From Citrobacter tructae (GTDB taxonomy: Bacteria; Pseudomonadota; Gammaproteobacteria; Enterobacterales; Enterobacteriaceae), in the NCBI RefSeq assembly GCF_004684345.1, contig NZ_CP038469.1, forward strand, positions 3,534,001 through 3,598,000: a stretch of DNA of 64,000 bases, in the 5' to 3' direction. Position 1 is the first letter of the stretch, and each line of letters starts with the position of its first letter. Under the pieces are notes generated by a model. That model saw nothing but the letters and a program-made list of their open reading frames with translations. It was not told where the DNA came from and made no database searches. Made by a program: the position numbers and the translations under genes. Shown here in pieces: positions 19,001-27,081 of the stretch.

Positions 19001-20618
19001 TTTTCAGCTGCGAGCCGTTGACGGCATCGGTGCTGGTGCCTGACAGGTCACCGGCCATGACGTTGGTGATTTTGTTGGTGGTGCTGGTGCCGTGTTTGGC
19101 ACTGAATGCAGTACCATTCCACTGCAGGGCATCATCTTCCAGGCCCGTGATCGTGGTGTTGATATCCGCGACATCATTGGTCAGGTTGGTGATGTTGGTG
19201 GTGTTGGTGGCAACGTTATCGTTTGTCGTTTTCAGCTGCGCGCCGTTGACGGCATCGGTGCTGGTGCCTGACAGGTCACCGGCCATGACGTTGGTGATTT
19301 TGCTGGTGGTGTTGGTGCCGTGTTTGGCACTGAATGCAGTACCATTCCACTGCAGGGCATCATCTTCCAGGCCCGTGATCGTGGTGTTGATATCCGCGAC
19401 ATCATTGGTCAGGTTAGTGATGTTGGTGGTGTTGGTGGCAACGTTATCGTTTGTCGTTTTCAGCTGCGAGCCGTTGACGGCATCGGTGCTGGTGTCTGAC
19501 AGGCTACCGGCCATGACGTTGGTGATTTTGTTGGTGGTGCTGGTGCCGTGTTTGGCACTGAATGCAGTGCCATCCCATAGCAGAGAATCGTCCTTCAGAT
19601 CTGTCACCGCCGTATTGGTGGTGTTGATTGTCGAATTCACTGCATCAAGAGCATCACCTACATTGTTGTAGGTCCCTGAGGAAATAGTATAGGTTGGCGC
19701 ATTAACGGTTCCGTCAGCAGCATTCACGCTGGCATTGCCGCCTAACCGGTTTGCTACCGATTGGCTAAGCGCAAAAATCTGCGAACCATTGACGGCATCG
19801 GTACTTGTTTTGTTGATGATGCCTTTATCAACAAATACAATTTTTCGCTGGTCCGTATTGTTACCGACAGAGATAACATTGTCTTCCGCTGCGAGAGAAC
19901 CCGCACCAAGCGCGACGGAATTATTTCCTGATGTTCTGGCTCCATTACCCAGAGCGACGCTGTTGTTTCCGCTCACAAAGCTGTCCTGCCCTAGCGCGAC
20001 AGCCCCTGTCCCGTTCGACTGGCTGTTATAGCCCATAGCAACAGAACCGGCTTTGGTCGCCTCACTTGCTTGGCCTATCGCGAGTGAATACAAGCCATTG
20101 GCTTCGCTGTCTTTGCCTATCGCGGTGGCATAATCACCGTTAGCATGAGCGCTATTCCCCAACGCAAGGGAATACTCTTTGGTTGCTTGAGCCGCACTTC
20201 CGAGTGCAATAGCCCGGCTGCCAGTAGCTACAGTTGCTTGCCCCAACGCTACCGCTCTTTCTCCTGACGCATTGCTACTGAAGCCTAATAAGGTACTCCC
20301 CACGCCAGAGAACGCATTTTGTCCTATTGCAACACTTGATGTATTGGAGCCTCCACTTGGCCCTGTTTGTGCTGATGTTGCGACTGCCCCTATACCAATG
20401 GCAATCCAGCCATTACTAAGAGGAGTAGCTTCAGCAGATTTACCGCCATCAAGCGCGACTTCTGCATGTGCTCCAGACGACAACAACCCACCCGCAACCA
20501 ACGCAGAAACTAACAGCTTACTGCGCCCGCTCTTCTTCCCACAGCTTTTTGCCGTTTCGCTGGCAACGCTATAACTGCCCGTCGCCGGGTTCCAGATCAC
20601 TTTAAATATTTTGTTCAT
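16035..20618 (-). CDS. sadA: Trimeric autotransporter adhesin (SadA/UpaG/EhaG type)
   Basis: A 1527-residue type Vc secreted surface adhesin. An extended signal peptide (MNKIFKVIWNPATGSYSVAS...) ends near residue 52. A YadA-like head follows (about 70-250) made of repeats such as SVALGNGARTSGN and AIALGSAAQATKE. Neck motifs of the form TDAVNGSQL recur. The stalk holds five near-identical 76-residue repeats (residues 365-744). Further short head-like segments (near 1000, 1150 and 1310) alternate with necks and coiled coils. The last 75 or so residues are a YadA anchor barrel ending in GAGIQW. Salmonella SadA mediates aggregation and biofilm growth and needs the lipoprotein SadB, which is encoded just upstream here. 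Exact length may vary between strains because of the repeats. Confidence 0.93.
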   Translation of the reverse strand: MNKIFKVIWNPATGSYSVASETAKSCGKKSGRSKLLVSALVAGGLLSSGAHAEVALDGGKSAEATPLSNGWIAIGIGAVATSAQTGPSGGSNTSSVAIGQNAFSGVGSTLLGFSSNASGERAVALGQATVATGSRAIALGSAAQATKEYSLALGNSAHANGDYATAIGKDSEANGLYSLAIGQASEATKAGSVAMGYNSQSNGTGAVALGQDSFVSGNNSVALGNGARTSGNNSVALGAGSLAAEDNVISVGNNTDQRKIVFVDKGIINKTSTDAVNGSQIFALSQSVANRLGGNASVNAADGTVNAPTYTISSGTYNNVGDALDAVNSTINTTNTAVTDLKDDSLLWDGTAFSAKHGTSTTNKITNVMAGSLSDTSTDAVNGSQLKTTNDNVATNTTNITNLTNDVADINTTITGLEDDALQWNGTAFSAKHGTNTTSKITNVMAGDLSGTSTDAVNGAQLKTTNDNVATNTTNITNLTNDVADINTTITGLEDDALQWNGTAFSAKHGTSTTNKITNVMAGDLSGTSTDAVNGSQLKTTNDNVATNTTNITNLTNDVADINTTITGLEDDSLQWNGTAFSAKHGTNTTSKITNVMAGDLSGTSTDAVNGAQLKTTNDNVATNTTNITNLTNDVADINTTITGLEDDSLQWNGTAFSAKHGTSTTNKITNVMAGDLSGTSTDAVNGAQLKTTNDNVATNTTNITNLTNDVADINTTITGLEDDSLQWNGTAFSAKHGTSTTNKIINVAAGTLSSSSTDAVNGGQLYGLSSSIANYLGGNASVDSSGVFTGPTYNIGGTDYDNVGEALAAIDSSVVASLGDALAWDAKTGTFTASHGGSASKITNVAAGSISKDSADAVNGGQLYDVSNSISDILGGGSTVNADGTINAPAYTIANTDYDNVGDALSAIDSTLDDAMIWDDNAGAFSAAHDSDTTSKITNVKAGNVAVDSTDAVNGSQLYATNVLINQNSDLINQLAGDTSTTYIEEHGAGVNYVRTNDTGLTFIDASAAGVGSTALGYNATASGENSLAIGRDSVSSIDSGIALGSGSTSDRVIVKGSRSGSVTENGVVIGYDTTDGELLGALSVGKDGESYRQIINVADGSEAHDVVTVRQLQNAIGSVASTPAKYFHSNSKEEDSLAVGADSLAVGAKTVVNGDAGIGIGYGSLVVQDAINGIAIGSSAHANHANSIAMGNGSQTTVGAQSNYTAYNMDAPQNSVGEFSVGSTNGQRQITNVAAGSQDTDAVNVGQLKVTDARVESNTTSINNLNNQVSNLDTRVTNIENGIGDIVTTGSTKYFKTNTTGADANAQGADSIAIGSGSIAAADNSVALGTGSIADETNTISVGSSTNQRRITNVAAGKNDTDAVNVAQLKSSTEGGVRYGTNEDGTINYSTLNLGDGKGGTTQISNVSAAVNDHDAVNYAQLKQSIQDTNSYTDQKMVEMDNKVKGVEKKMSGGVASAMAMTALPQAYTPGASMTSIGGGTYNGESAVALGVSMVSANGRWVYKLQGSTNSQGEYSAALGAGIQW
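18387..19526 (-). repeat. Five tandem 228-bp in-frame repeats in sadA
   Basis: Five copies of exactly 228 bp (76 codons) run head to tail without indels. Each begins ITNVMAG and ends HGT(S/N)TT(N/S)K. Copies differ at only a few codons: S or A before QLK, A or S in DDxLQW, and NTTS or STTN near the end. They encode neck and stalk modules of the adhesin. A diverged partial copy precedes them (DDSLLWDGTAFSAKHG). Confidence 0.95.
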
Positions 20619-20661
20619 TATTGATGCTCTCTATTCCTTTATATAAGCGCATAAGTTGCAT

Positions 20662-21345
20662 TTATTTTTTGCTTTTTTTCTGTCGGGATTCCGCAGAGTG
20701 AAGGTCGTCGAACTGAAGGTTTGCCATATTGATGGCGAGTTTCAGGTATTTCAGATTTTTGGGAGATACGCCTTTCAGCGTCAGATTAATGTCTTGCCAT
20801 TGACCTGGTAATAATTTCAGCGAGGAGTTCATTGAGGTGCTGAATAGTAATTGCTGCCATTTTGCTAAGTCTTTAGCATCGGCAGGTTTTTCATTGCCCC
20901 ATGTAGCATGAAAGCCAATATTTGATACGGGAACGCTTAATAGGTTAACCAACGAAATACGAATAACGCTGCCATTTTCAACCGCATTGACAGATAGTAT
21001 CCGACCTGCCAAACCGACAGAGCCATTATTTAAAATGAAGTATTGGGTTTGTGCTGGGTTAAATTCAGTGAAGACAAATTCGTCCTGTTTGTCTTTGACT
21101 GTCTTCACGATGCTGGCAAGTGTTTTGGTACTGCTTATGATGCTATTTTGTTGTTTTTCAATAATTTCAATTTTGTTTTTATATTGTTCTTGCTGCTTTT
21201 TTAGTGTGTCTATTTGACTTTGTTGCAACGCTTGCTGTTTGGCAAACTCATCGATTGAGTTTACTTTTTCAGTATAGTCACACCCCGTTAATGCGCAGAG
21301 TGACGATATTGTTAACACGTTTAGTAGTGCTTTTTTTATGCTCAT
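20662..21345 (-). CDS. sadB: Adhesin-assembly lipoprotein SadB (DUF3251-like)
   Basis: A 227-residue lipoprotein. The signal peptide ends in the lipobox LCALTGC (lipidated Cys22). A trimer-type coiled coil follows (about residues 30-85, rich in Q, K and I). A globular C-terminal domain then includes YFILNNGSVGLAGRIL and LKLLPGQWQDINLTLKGV. In Salmonella the inner-membrane lipoprotein SadB is co-transcribed with sadA and is needed for its export as an intact trimer. Here it ends 43 bases before sadA on the same strand. Like the surrounding non-coding DNA it is AT-rich compared with its neighbours, consistent with an acquired locus. Confidence 0.88.
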   Translation of the reverse strand: MSIKKALLNVLTISSLCALTGCDYTEKVNSIDEFAKQQALQQSQIDTLKKQQEQYKNKIEIIEKQQNSIISSTKTLASIVKTVKDKQDEFVFTEFNPAQTQYFILNNGSVGLAGRILSVNAVENGSVIRISLVNLLSVPVSNIGFHATWGNEKPADAKDLAKWQQLLFSTSMNSSLKLLPGQWQDINLTLKGVSPKNLKYLKLAINMANLQFDDLHSAESRQKKSKK

Positions 21346-21884
21346 AGGATGAATTCCTTTTCATAATCCTGATGCGTTGATAACTACGGCGTAGTTATTT
21401 TTTGTATGAATGATTTAATATTCCATATTCACAATAAAAATTTATGAGAGAGTTTTTTTGAATTAATGGCTATTGAGAATGCGTTATTAAATGTCAAATT
21501 GTTTTAGTTTGTAGATAGTAATGAGTTAATCTCGCGAATTTTAATGATCGGTGTCAATTCATGTCAAATGTTTAACGGAGTTAAGGCGAGGAGGGTAAGA
21601 AGTTAATATTTGTATGGTGGATGTTTTGTGACTAGAAATGTGACATTATCTGAAAAATATAAATAATTAATCATTGAGATGTAAATAATCATACCTATTA
21701 TTTATATATAGCTCTTTTATTACGCAGCATATTTTCAGAATTTGACTTGCGACGCTCATGCAAGCAATCGGGCACATTGAACATGCAATGTTAATCATGT
21801 TTGGTATTTGAAAGAGGCTCCTGCATGTGCCAGCAGGAGCGAGTAGAAATGTGGAAACTGTGGTGACATGGACGAGAAAGGAAC
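21346..21884. promoter_or_regulatory. AT-rich upstream region of sadBA
   Basis: This 539-bp gap has no convincing gene. It is strongly AT-rich, with several TATAAT-like words (for example around 21655-21710). It probably carries the sadBA promoter and may be H-NS-bound; both are inference. The only structured element I see is the hairpin at 21817-21840. Confidence 0.5.
21817..21840 (-). terminator. Possible terminator of yibL
   Basis: On the minus strand, arms GCTCCTGC (21833-21840) and GCAGGAGC (21817-21824) form a hairpin followed by the pyrimidine stretch CTCTTTC. It sits 45 bases after the yibL stop. The T tract is weak. Confidence 0.5.
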
Positions 21885-22247
21885 TTAAAACGCGGTCTTT
21901 GAGAACCCTGTCATCTCTTTCAGGCCCATTTCACGACCCAGTTCGGTCATTGGGTGTACGACCACCAGACCACGCACGCTTTTCTTCAGCTTGCCCATGT
22001 CTGCCTGCTCTTTTTTGGTGATGGCACGACGGAATGGGAGTTTGCTGAGCTTCTGTGCTTCTTTGCTCAGCTTCTGACCATGAACTTCACGCAGGCGCAC
22101 GATCTCGGCTTCCAGCGTTTCTTTCTCTTTTTCCAGCTCGGCATATTTGTCGGCGGCTTCAACCAGTGACAGGTCTGCCTGCTGGTGGCGGATGGCGTCC
22201 AGGCGATCGCTCAGACGTTTAATTTCGTTTTTTTCGACTTCTTTCAT
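21885..22247 (-). CDS. yibL: Ribosome-associated small protein YibL
   Basis: A 120-residue, charged, mostly helical protein (DUF2810 type). The first 60 residues look like a coiled coil (LVEAADKYAELEKEKETLEAEIVRL) and the second half is basic (KLPFRRAITKKEQADMGKLK). E. coli YibL co-purifies with the large ribosomal subunit; its exact role is unknown. It stands as a single gene between sadB and yibT. Confidence 0.9.
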   Translation of the reverse strand: MKEVEKNEIKRLSDRLDAIRHQQADLSLVEAADKYAELEKEKETLEAEIVRLREVHGQKLSKEAQKLSKLPFRRAITKKEQADMGKLKKSVRGLVVVHPMTELGREMGLKEMTGFSKTAF

Positions 22248-22539
22248 AGGATAGCTTCTGATAAAAATAGGATGAATATCCTATAGTATGCGCGCAGAGG
22301 GGGATTATTCTCAACTAATCGACGATAAATAATCAAATGCCGCAAATATTATTTCACTAACGATAATGTTAGTTGATTGATTTAAAAGGAATTTTAAGAA
22401 ATAAGATCGTTGGTGGTGCTTTTTGTCGGCGGCTGCCGAGTGAAGCACGTTTTCCTCAATATATTTACCCATCCGATCCTAAACTTAAATCATCAACCGC
22501 ACAGGCTGGGCGCGGAAAATACATGGAGGATGAATCATC

Positions 22540-22746
22540 ATGGCGAAAATAGGCGAGAACGTTTCAATTCTTATTGATAAGACCATCGATTTTATGGCGT
22601 CAAGCCAGGCTTTTCGCGAATACCTGAATAAAACACCGCCGCGTAACACGGTGCCTTCTGAGGTCCCACAGGAAAATGTGCCGCTGTATTTGCAGCGCCT
22701 GGAGTACTACCGGCAGCTGTATCGACCACAGCAGGAAGAAAAGTAA
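22540..22746 (+). CDS. yibT: Small protein YibT
   Basis: A 68-residue protein matching the enterobacterial YibT family. It has no membrane segment and a tyrosine/arginine-rich C-terminus (YLQRLEYYRQLYRPQQEE). A TGGAGG ribosome site lies nine bases upstream. Its function is not established. It converges with mtlR. Confidence 0.88.
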   Translation: MAKIGENVSILIDKTIDFMASSQAFREYLNKTPPRNTVPSEVPQENVPLYLQRLEYYRQLYRPQQEEK

Positions 22747-22758
22747 CCTGGCATGGTG

Positions 22759-23349
22759 TTATTTCTGAAAGGCTTTTTTTAAGCTGATTTTAGAAATCAG
22801 CTCGGTCAGCGAGAGCACCATGGTTGAGCGCACCATTTGCTGGTAGCGCTGGATTTGCATGGCGTACAAACCCGAGTCTGAGGTATCAAACTGTGGTGGT
22901 GGGGGGAGTGCCGTCACGCAGTGCAGTTCACCAAACGGTCCGAGAATTTCGTCGTCGGTGAACGCATATTCGTTACCGTCATGATTTAACTCTTCACGCA
23001 GCGCCATCAGCAGCTCGGCATCTTCATACTCAGGGCGGCTGAGTACGCCCAGGCCGTAGATCAGCTTCAGACGGACCGACAGATCGCCCAGCGGTCCGTC
23101 GCCGTCGAGCAACGGTTCCACTGCATATTTCACCGCGTAGTCGTCTTTGCGAAATACCTGAAGCACCAAGATATTCACCGCCTCGGTGAGTAAATCTACG
23201 GCGGTGATGAGGAAGCTGCGTACGGTTTTGCCAGCATTCAGACGCTCAAGCACACGATTTTCAAAGGCCTGCGTTTGTTCCATTATTGCCTGCATATCTG
23301 ACAATCTGCTATTCGGGCGCAGGTTGACCTGCGCCGCATTCTGTATCAT
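22759..23349 (-). CDS. mtlR: Mannitol operon repressor
   Basis: A 196-residue, all-helical MtlR-family protein that represses the mtl operon in E. coli. It lacks a classical helix-turn-helix. Conserved blocks are FENRVLERLNAGKTVRSFLI, the SVRLKLIYGLG segment and LTELISKISLKKAFQK at the C-terminus. Its start overlaps the mtlD stop by four bases (ATGA), fixing it as the third gene of mtlADR. Confidence 0.96.
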   Translation of the reverse strand: MIQNAAQVNLRPNSRLSDMQAIMEQTQAFENRVLERLNAGKTVRSFLITAVDLLTEAVNILVLQVFRKDDYAVKYAVEPLLDGDGPLGDLSVRLKLIYGLGVLSRPEYEDAELLMALREELNHDGNEYAFTDDEILGPFGELHCVTALPPPPQFDTSDSGLYAMQIQRYQQMVRSTMVLSLTELISKISLKKAFQK

Positions 23350-24494
23350 TTGGTCGCGTTATATGCGTTAACCGCCTCCGCCACCACGTCGCTGTTGGCA
23401 TCCAGTCCGGAAACCTGTGCCAGCGCGGCCTGTGGGCCTTTTTCGTCAATCAACGCCGCCAGTTCCTGCGCCTGCGGGTCTTCTTCACTGCGGTAATGCA
23501 TCGCCGCAGCAATACCCTGAACCAGGTTAACGTGCGGCAGGCCGTACTCCAGCGTGCCGAGCAGCGGCTTGATTAAACGGTCGCCTGCGCTCAGTTTACG
23601 CAGCGGCTGACGGCCAACGCGCTCAACGTCATCTTTCAGGTACGGGTTTTCAAAACGACCGAGGATTTTCTGAATATATGCCGCATGTTTTGTCGCATCA
23701 AAGCCATAGCGTTTGATCAGTACCGCGCCGCTCTCTTCCATCGCACCTTTTACCACTGTGCGGATTTTCTCGTCGAGAATCGCGTCACGGATGGTCTGAT
23801 GACCAGTCAATTTTCCGAGGTACGCGGTTATAGCATGCCCGGTGTTCAGCGTGAAGAGCTTACGTTCGACAAATGCCATTAGGTTATCAGTTAATTCCAT
23901 TCCCGGGATATTCGGCAGTTCACCTTTGAACTGGGTTTTATCGACAATCCACTCGCTAAAGGTTTCTACGGTGACTTCCAGCGGATCGTGGGTTGCAGAA
24001 GCGGAAGGCGGGACAATACGGTCTACGGCGGAATCGACAAAACCAACGTGTTCTTCGACCCAGGCTTTATCCGCATCATCTAGCGCGTTCAGCACGTGGC
24101 CTTTCAGTTGGGTGGTGCCGCGCACCATGTTTTCACAGGCAATGATATTTAATGGGGTGGTGATACCCTGCGATTTACGTTTGACCAGCCCTTTGGCGAT
24201 GGCCGGCGCGATACGTTCAAGCACGACCGGACCTACGGCAGTGGTGACTAAATCAACCTGGGCAATCAGTTCAACGACATCGTCGCCGATGCTGCTGACG
24301 GCATTGACGCCGGAAACGGTATCCACCTGCTCGTTTTCACCGACCACATGAACCTGATAGCTATGACGGGCATTCAGGGCATCAAGGACTACCTGATTTA
24401 CATCCGCAAACGTCAGTTGTATCCCCGCGTCCGCCAGCAGTTTGCCGATAAAGCCACGACCGATATTACCTGCGCCAAAATGTAATGCTTTCAT
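23346..24494 (-). CDS. mtlD: Mannitol-1-phosphate 5-dehydrogenase
   Basis: A 382-residue NAD-dependent polyol dehydrogenase that converts mannitol-1-phosphate to fructose-6-phosphate in the cytoplasm. The N-terminal dinucleotide motif is ALHFGAGNIGRGFIG. The catalytic region includes the conserved lysine of the family within RKLFTLNTGHAITAYLG. The start at 24494 gives the family N-terminus; an in-frame ATG lies five codons upstream. Confidence 0.97.
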   Translation of the reverse strand: MKALHFGAGNIGRGFIGKLLADAGIQLTFADVNQVVLDALNARHSYQVHVVGENEQVDTVSGVNAVSSIGDDVVELIAQVDLVTTAVGPVVLERIAPAIAKGLVKRKSQGITTPLNIIACENMVRGTTQLKGHVLNALDDADKAWVEEHVGFVDSAVDRIVPPSASATHDPLEVTVETFSEWIVDKTQFKGELPNIPGMELTDNLMAFVERKLFTLNTGHAITAYLGKLTGHQTIRDAILDEKIRTVVKGAMEESGAVLIKRYGFDATKHAAYIQKILGRFENPYLKDDVERVGRQPLRKLSAGDRLIKPLLGTLEYGLPHVNLVQGIAAAMHYRSEEDPQAQELAALIDEKGPQAALAQVSGLDANSDVVAEAVNAYNATK

Positions 24495-24530
24495 AGTATT
24501 AACCTTCATTAATGTTTTTACCCAAGAGGG

Positions 24531-24630
24531 CTGGGGTGAGGGACAGCAATACGTTCCCCCTCACCCCAACCTTCTCCTGCTATCGGAGAGAGTGGAACGT
24601 AGGCCCGATAAGCACTAGTGCCATCGGGCC
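24531..24630. repeat. Palindromic repeats between mtlA and mtlD
   Basis: Two elements lie in the mtlA-mtlD gap. The first has perfect 11-base arms TGGGGTGAGGG (24532-24542) and CCCTCACCCCA (24558-24568) and is followed by TTCTCCTGC...GGAGAG, resembling boxC-type enterobacterial repeats. The second is a REP-like hairpin GGCCCGAT...ATCGGGCC (about 24603-24630). Such hairpins within operons often stabilise the upstream message; that is inference here. Confidence 0.7.
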
Positions 24631-24637
24631 ACGGGAC

Positions 24638-26551
24638 TTACTTACGACCAGCCAGCAGTGCCAGAACTTCATCCACGCTGGTGGTTTTTGCCAGACGTTC
24701 GATCACGGATTCATCATCCAGCGCGTTGGTCAGGCTGGTAATGACCTGAATGTGCTCGTTGTTACGTGCGGCGATACCAATCACCAGACGGGCAATGTCG
24801 TCTTCTTCTTCACCGAAGCGGACGCCTTCCGGATACTGGCAGAACACCACCCCGGTTTTCAGCACGCGGTCTTTGGCTTCAACCGTACCGTGCGGTACAG
24901 CGATGGACTCACCCAGGTAGGTCGGGGTCAGTTTTTCGCGGTCCAGCATGGCTTCAACGTACTCTGGTTCAACATAGCCGCCTTTCACCAGTTGCTCACC
25001 GGCAAAGCGAATCGCTTCTTCTTTGTTGGTGGCTTTACGGCCAAGGAAGATATTCTCCGCACCCAGTTTGAACAGGTTGTTATCGCCCTCATCAAAACTG
25101 TCTTTCAGGTGGTCACGAACTTTCTCTTCATTAACATTGTGGCGCTGTGCGGCAACCAGACGCTCAGTCAGGCTGGAATACAGGCCGCTGTCGAGGAAGT
25201 TGGTCAGCGAAATATGCTGCGCCTGCGGAACCTGGCGCATGGCACGTTCGGTCAGATCGCGGTGGGTAATGACCAGATCCACATCCGGTGGCAGGTTGTT
25301 AATCGCGCTGTTGGTCACGGAAATCTGCGACAGACCCGCATCCTGTACTTTCTTACGCAGCACGCCTGCACCCATTGCGCTGGACCCCATCCCCGCATCA
25401 CAGGCTACGATGATTTTGCGCACGTGGCTGAGGTCGTTGGTGACATCGCCAGCAGACAGCGGAGATGTGCCTTTTGATTCAGACTTCATATCCTGCATAC
25501 GACGCGTTGCTGCTTCAATGTCGTCTTCTTCTTTCACTTTGCTGGTTTTCAGCAGAACCGCCGAGACCACAAAGGAGACTGCCATTGCGGCACAGATTGC
25601 AGCGATGTTCGCGAAATAAGCCCCTTTCGGTGTCATTGCCAGTACGGCCAGGATAGACCCCGGAGATGCCGGAGAAACCAGACCGCCACCCAGGATAGTC
25701 AGGGTGAACACGCCGGTCATACCACCAAGGATAACGGCCAGAATCAGACGTGGGTTCATCAGTACGTACGGGAAGTAAATTTCGTGGATACCGCCCAGGA
25801 AGTGGATGATAGCCGCACCGCCCGCAGACTGTTTAGCGCTACCGCGACCAAAGAACATGTACGCCAGCAGGACGCCCATACCTGGGCCAGGGTTTGCTTC
25901 AATCAGGAAGAAGATGGATTTGCCCATCTCATGAGACTGCTGAATACCCAGAGGTGAGAAAATACCGTGGTTGATGGCGTTGTTGAGGAACAGGATTTTC
26001 GCCGGTTCTACAAAGATAGACGCCAGCGGCAGCATGTCATGGACAACCATGAAGTTAACGCCCGCCGCGAGAATTTTTGACAGAACTTCAACCGCCGGAC
26101 CAATGCCGAGGAATGCCAGAATCGCGAGGATCATACCGATAATGCCGGCGGAGAAGTTGTTCACCAGCATTTCAAAACCGGATTTGATCTTACCGTCAAC
26201 CCAGCTATCAAAGTGTTTAATTGCCCAGCCACCCAGTGGACCTGCGATCATCGCACCGAGGAACATCGGCATATCTGCACCGACGATAACACCCATGGTG
26301 GTGATGGCACCGACCACGCCGCCACGATCGCCGCCAACCAGTTTACCGCCGGTATAACCAATCAGCAGTGGCAGGAGGTAGGTGATCATCGGTCCGACGA
26401 GCTTCGCCAGCGTTTCGCTCGGCAACCACCCTGTCGGAATGAATAATGCGGTGATAATACCCCATGCGATAAACGCGCCGATATTTGGCATCACCATGTT
26501 GCTGAGGAATCGACCAAAGCTTTGCACTTTGATCTTAAAATCGGATGACAT
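24638..26551 (-). CDS. mtlA: PTS mannitol-specific EIICBA component
   Basis: A 637-residue membrane phosphotransferase that imports and phosphorylates mannitol. Domains in order: EIIC membrane part (about 1-340; GGHE-like loop FLGGIHEIYFPYVLMNP), EIIB (about 378-470; phospho-cysteine in VACDAGMGSSAMG) and EIIA (about 495-637; phospho-histidine in ESIAVPHGTVEAKD). The start at 26551 gives the conserved N-terminus and the exact family length; the frame stays open to 26707. First gene of mtlADR, preceded by several CRP sites. Confidence 0.97.
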   Translation of the reverse strand: MSSDFKIKVQSFGRFLSNMVMPNIGAFIAWGIITALFIPTGWLPSETLAKLVGPMITYLLPLLIGYTGGKLVGGDRGGVVGAITTMGVIVGADMPMFLGAMIAGPLGGWAIKHFDSWVDGKIKSGFEMLVNNFSAGIIGMILAILAFLGIGPAVEVLSKILAAGVNFMVVHDMLPLASIFVEPAKILFLNNAINHGIFSPLGIQQSHEMGKSIFFLIEANPGPGMGVLLAYMFFGRGSAKQSAGGAAIIHFLGGIHEIYFPYVLMNPRLILAVILGGMTGVFTLTILGGGLVSPASPGSILAVLAMTPKGAYFANIAAICAAMAVSFVVSAVLLKTSKVKEEDDIEAATRRMQDMKSESKGTSPLSAGDVTNDLSHVRKIIVACDAGMGSSAMGAGVLRKKVQDAGLSQISVTNSAINNLPPDVDLVITHRDLTERAMRQVPQAQHISLTNFLDSGLYSSLTERLVAAQRHNVNEEKVRDHLKDSFDEGDNNLFKLGAENIFLGRKATNKEEAIRFAGEQLVKGGYVEPEYVEAMLDREKLTPTYLGESIAVPHGTVEAKDRVLKTGVVFCQYPEGVRFGEEEDDIARLVIGIAARNNEHIQVITSLTNALDDESVIERLAKTTSVDEVLALLAGRK

Positions 26552-26692
26552 AAAAACACCCCTTCTTATGTTTGCTATCGCGCAGGCTGAAAGCCCGAGG
26601 TTTGTTAATGTAGCGGCAGGAGGTAGCCGGACCCTGTAGATACTGCGAAATCTGGCACTGAATCGTTCAACTGTCCAGTCGACGCCTTTTTG

Positions 26693-26708
26693 TGTGATCT
26701 TAATCACG
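26693..26708. promoter_or_regulatory. CRP site 1 (mtl region)
   Basis: TGTGATCTTAATCACG fits TGTGA-N6-TCACA with one mismatch. Its centre is about 150 bases upstream of the mtlA start. Confidence 0.78.
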
Positions 26709-26736
26709 TAAATATAGGGTGTATGGCGGTAGTTAA

Positions 26737-26752
26737 TGTGATCTTAATCACA
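26737..26752. promoter_or_regulatory. CRP site 2 (mtl region)
   Basis: TGTGATCTTAATCACA is a perfect TGTGA-N6-TCACA core, 44 bases from site 1. Confidence 0.88.
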
Positions 26753-26809
26753 AAACATCGGTACAAAAAAACATCTTCGGGTGAGAATTCACCCAAAATG
26801 GCAAGTAAA

Positions 26810-26825
26810 TGTGAAATGGTTCACG
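26810..26825. promoter_or_regulatory. CRP site 3 (mtl region)
   Basis: TGTGAAATGGTTCACG matches the core with one mismatch, 73 bases from site 2. Confidence 0.75.
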
Positions 26826-26853
26826 TTTTTCGTTGCGTTGTTTGTTGAATTTT

Positions 26854-26869
26854 TGTGATGTGAATCACA
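26854..26869. promoter_or_regulatory. CRP site 4 (mtl region)
   Basis: TGTGATGTGAATCACA is a perfect core, 44 bases from site 3. Confidence 0.88.
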
Positions 26870-26896
26870 AGATATTTTCATCTGGTTTTAGCCCAA

Positions 26897-26912
26897 CGTG
26901 ATCTGTAGCAGA
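26897..26912. promoter_or_regulatory. Possible CRP site 5 (mtl region)
   Basis: CGTGATCTGTAGCAGA is a weak match (good left half, poor right half), but its 43-base spacing from site 4 continues the regular series. Confidence 0.45.
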
Positions 26913-27081
26913 TTCTACCCCGCGCAATTTTTGTGAAAAATAAAGCAATTTTTACACAGAAAATATATTTTTTTTGTGGTATGGCAAAAATCGCTAACTC
27001 CAGTTATGTTCAAGACATCAGCCAGGGTGCATACGGCTGCCAGCACAAAAAAACTCTTATTAGTGTGAATTCGAGGCAGGT

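Larger units (their letters stand above)
26552..27081. promoter_or_regulatory. Divergent mtlA / yibI control region
   Basis: This 530-bp gap separates the divergent mtlA and yibI genes. It holds a ladder of CRP-like palindromes, listed separately, and AT-rich stretches around 26930-27010. No coding sequence is convincing. The arrangement resembles the E. coli mtl promoter, which is known for multiple CRP sites. Confidence 0.75.

Noticed and set aside
18387..19526. Regular direct repeats that might be taken for a CRISPR array
   Set aside because: Units are 228 bp, contiguous, in frame and coding; there are no spacers and no cas genes in the window.
18382..19671. A 429-codon hydrophobic, repetitive open frame on the plus strand inside sadA
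   Set aside because: Its repeats are simply the complement of the 228-bp sadA repeats. The apparent membrane-like composition arises from antisense reading of Thr/Asn/Asp codons.
24512..25477. Plus-strand 321-codon frame opposite mtlA/mtlD
   Set aside because: It is the antisense shadow of mtlA and spans the intergenic palindromes; no start signals or domains.
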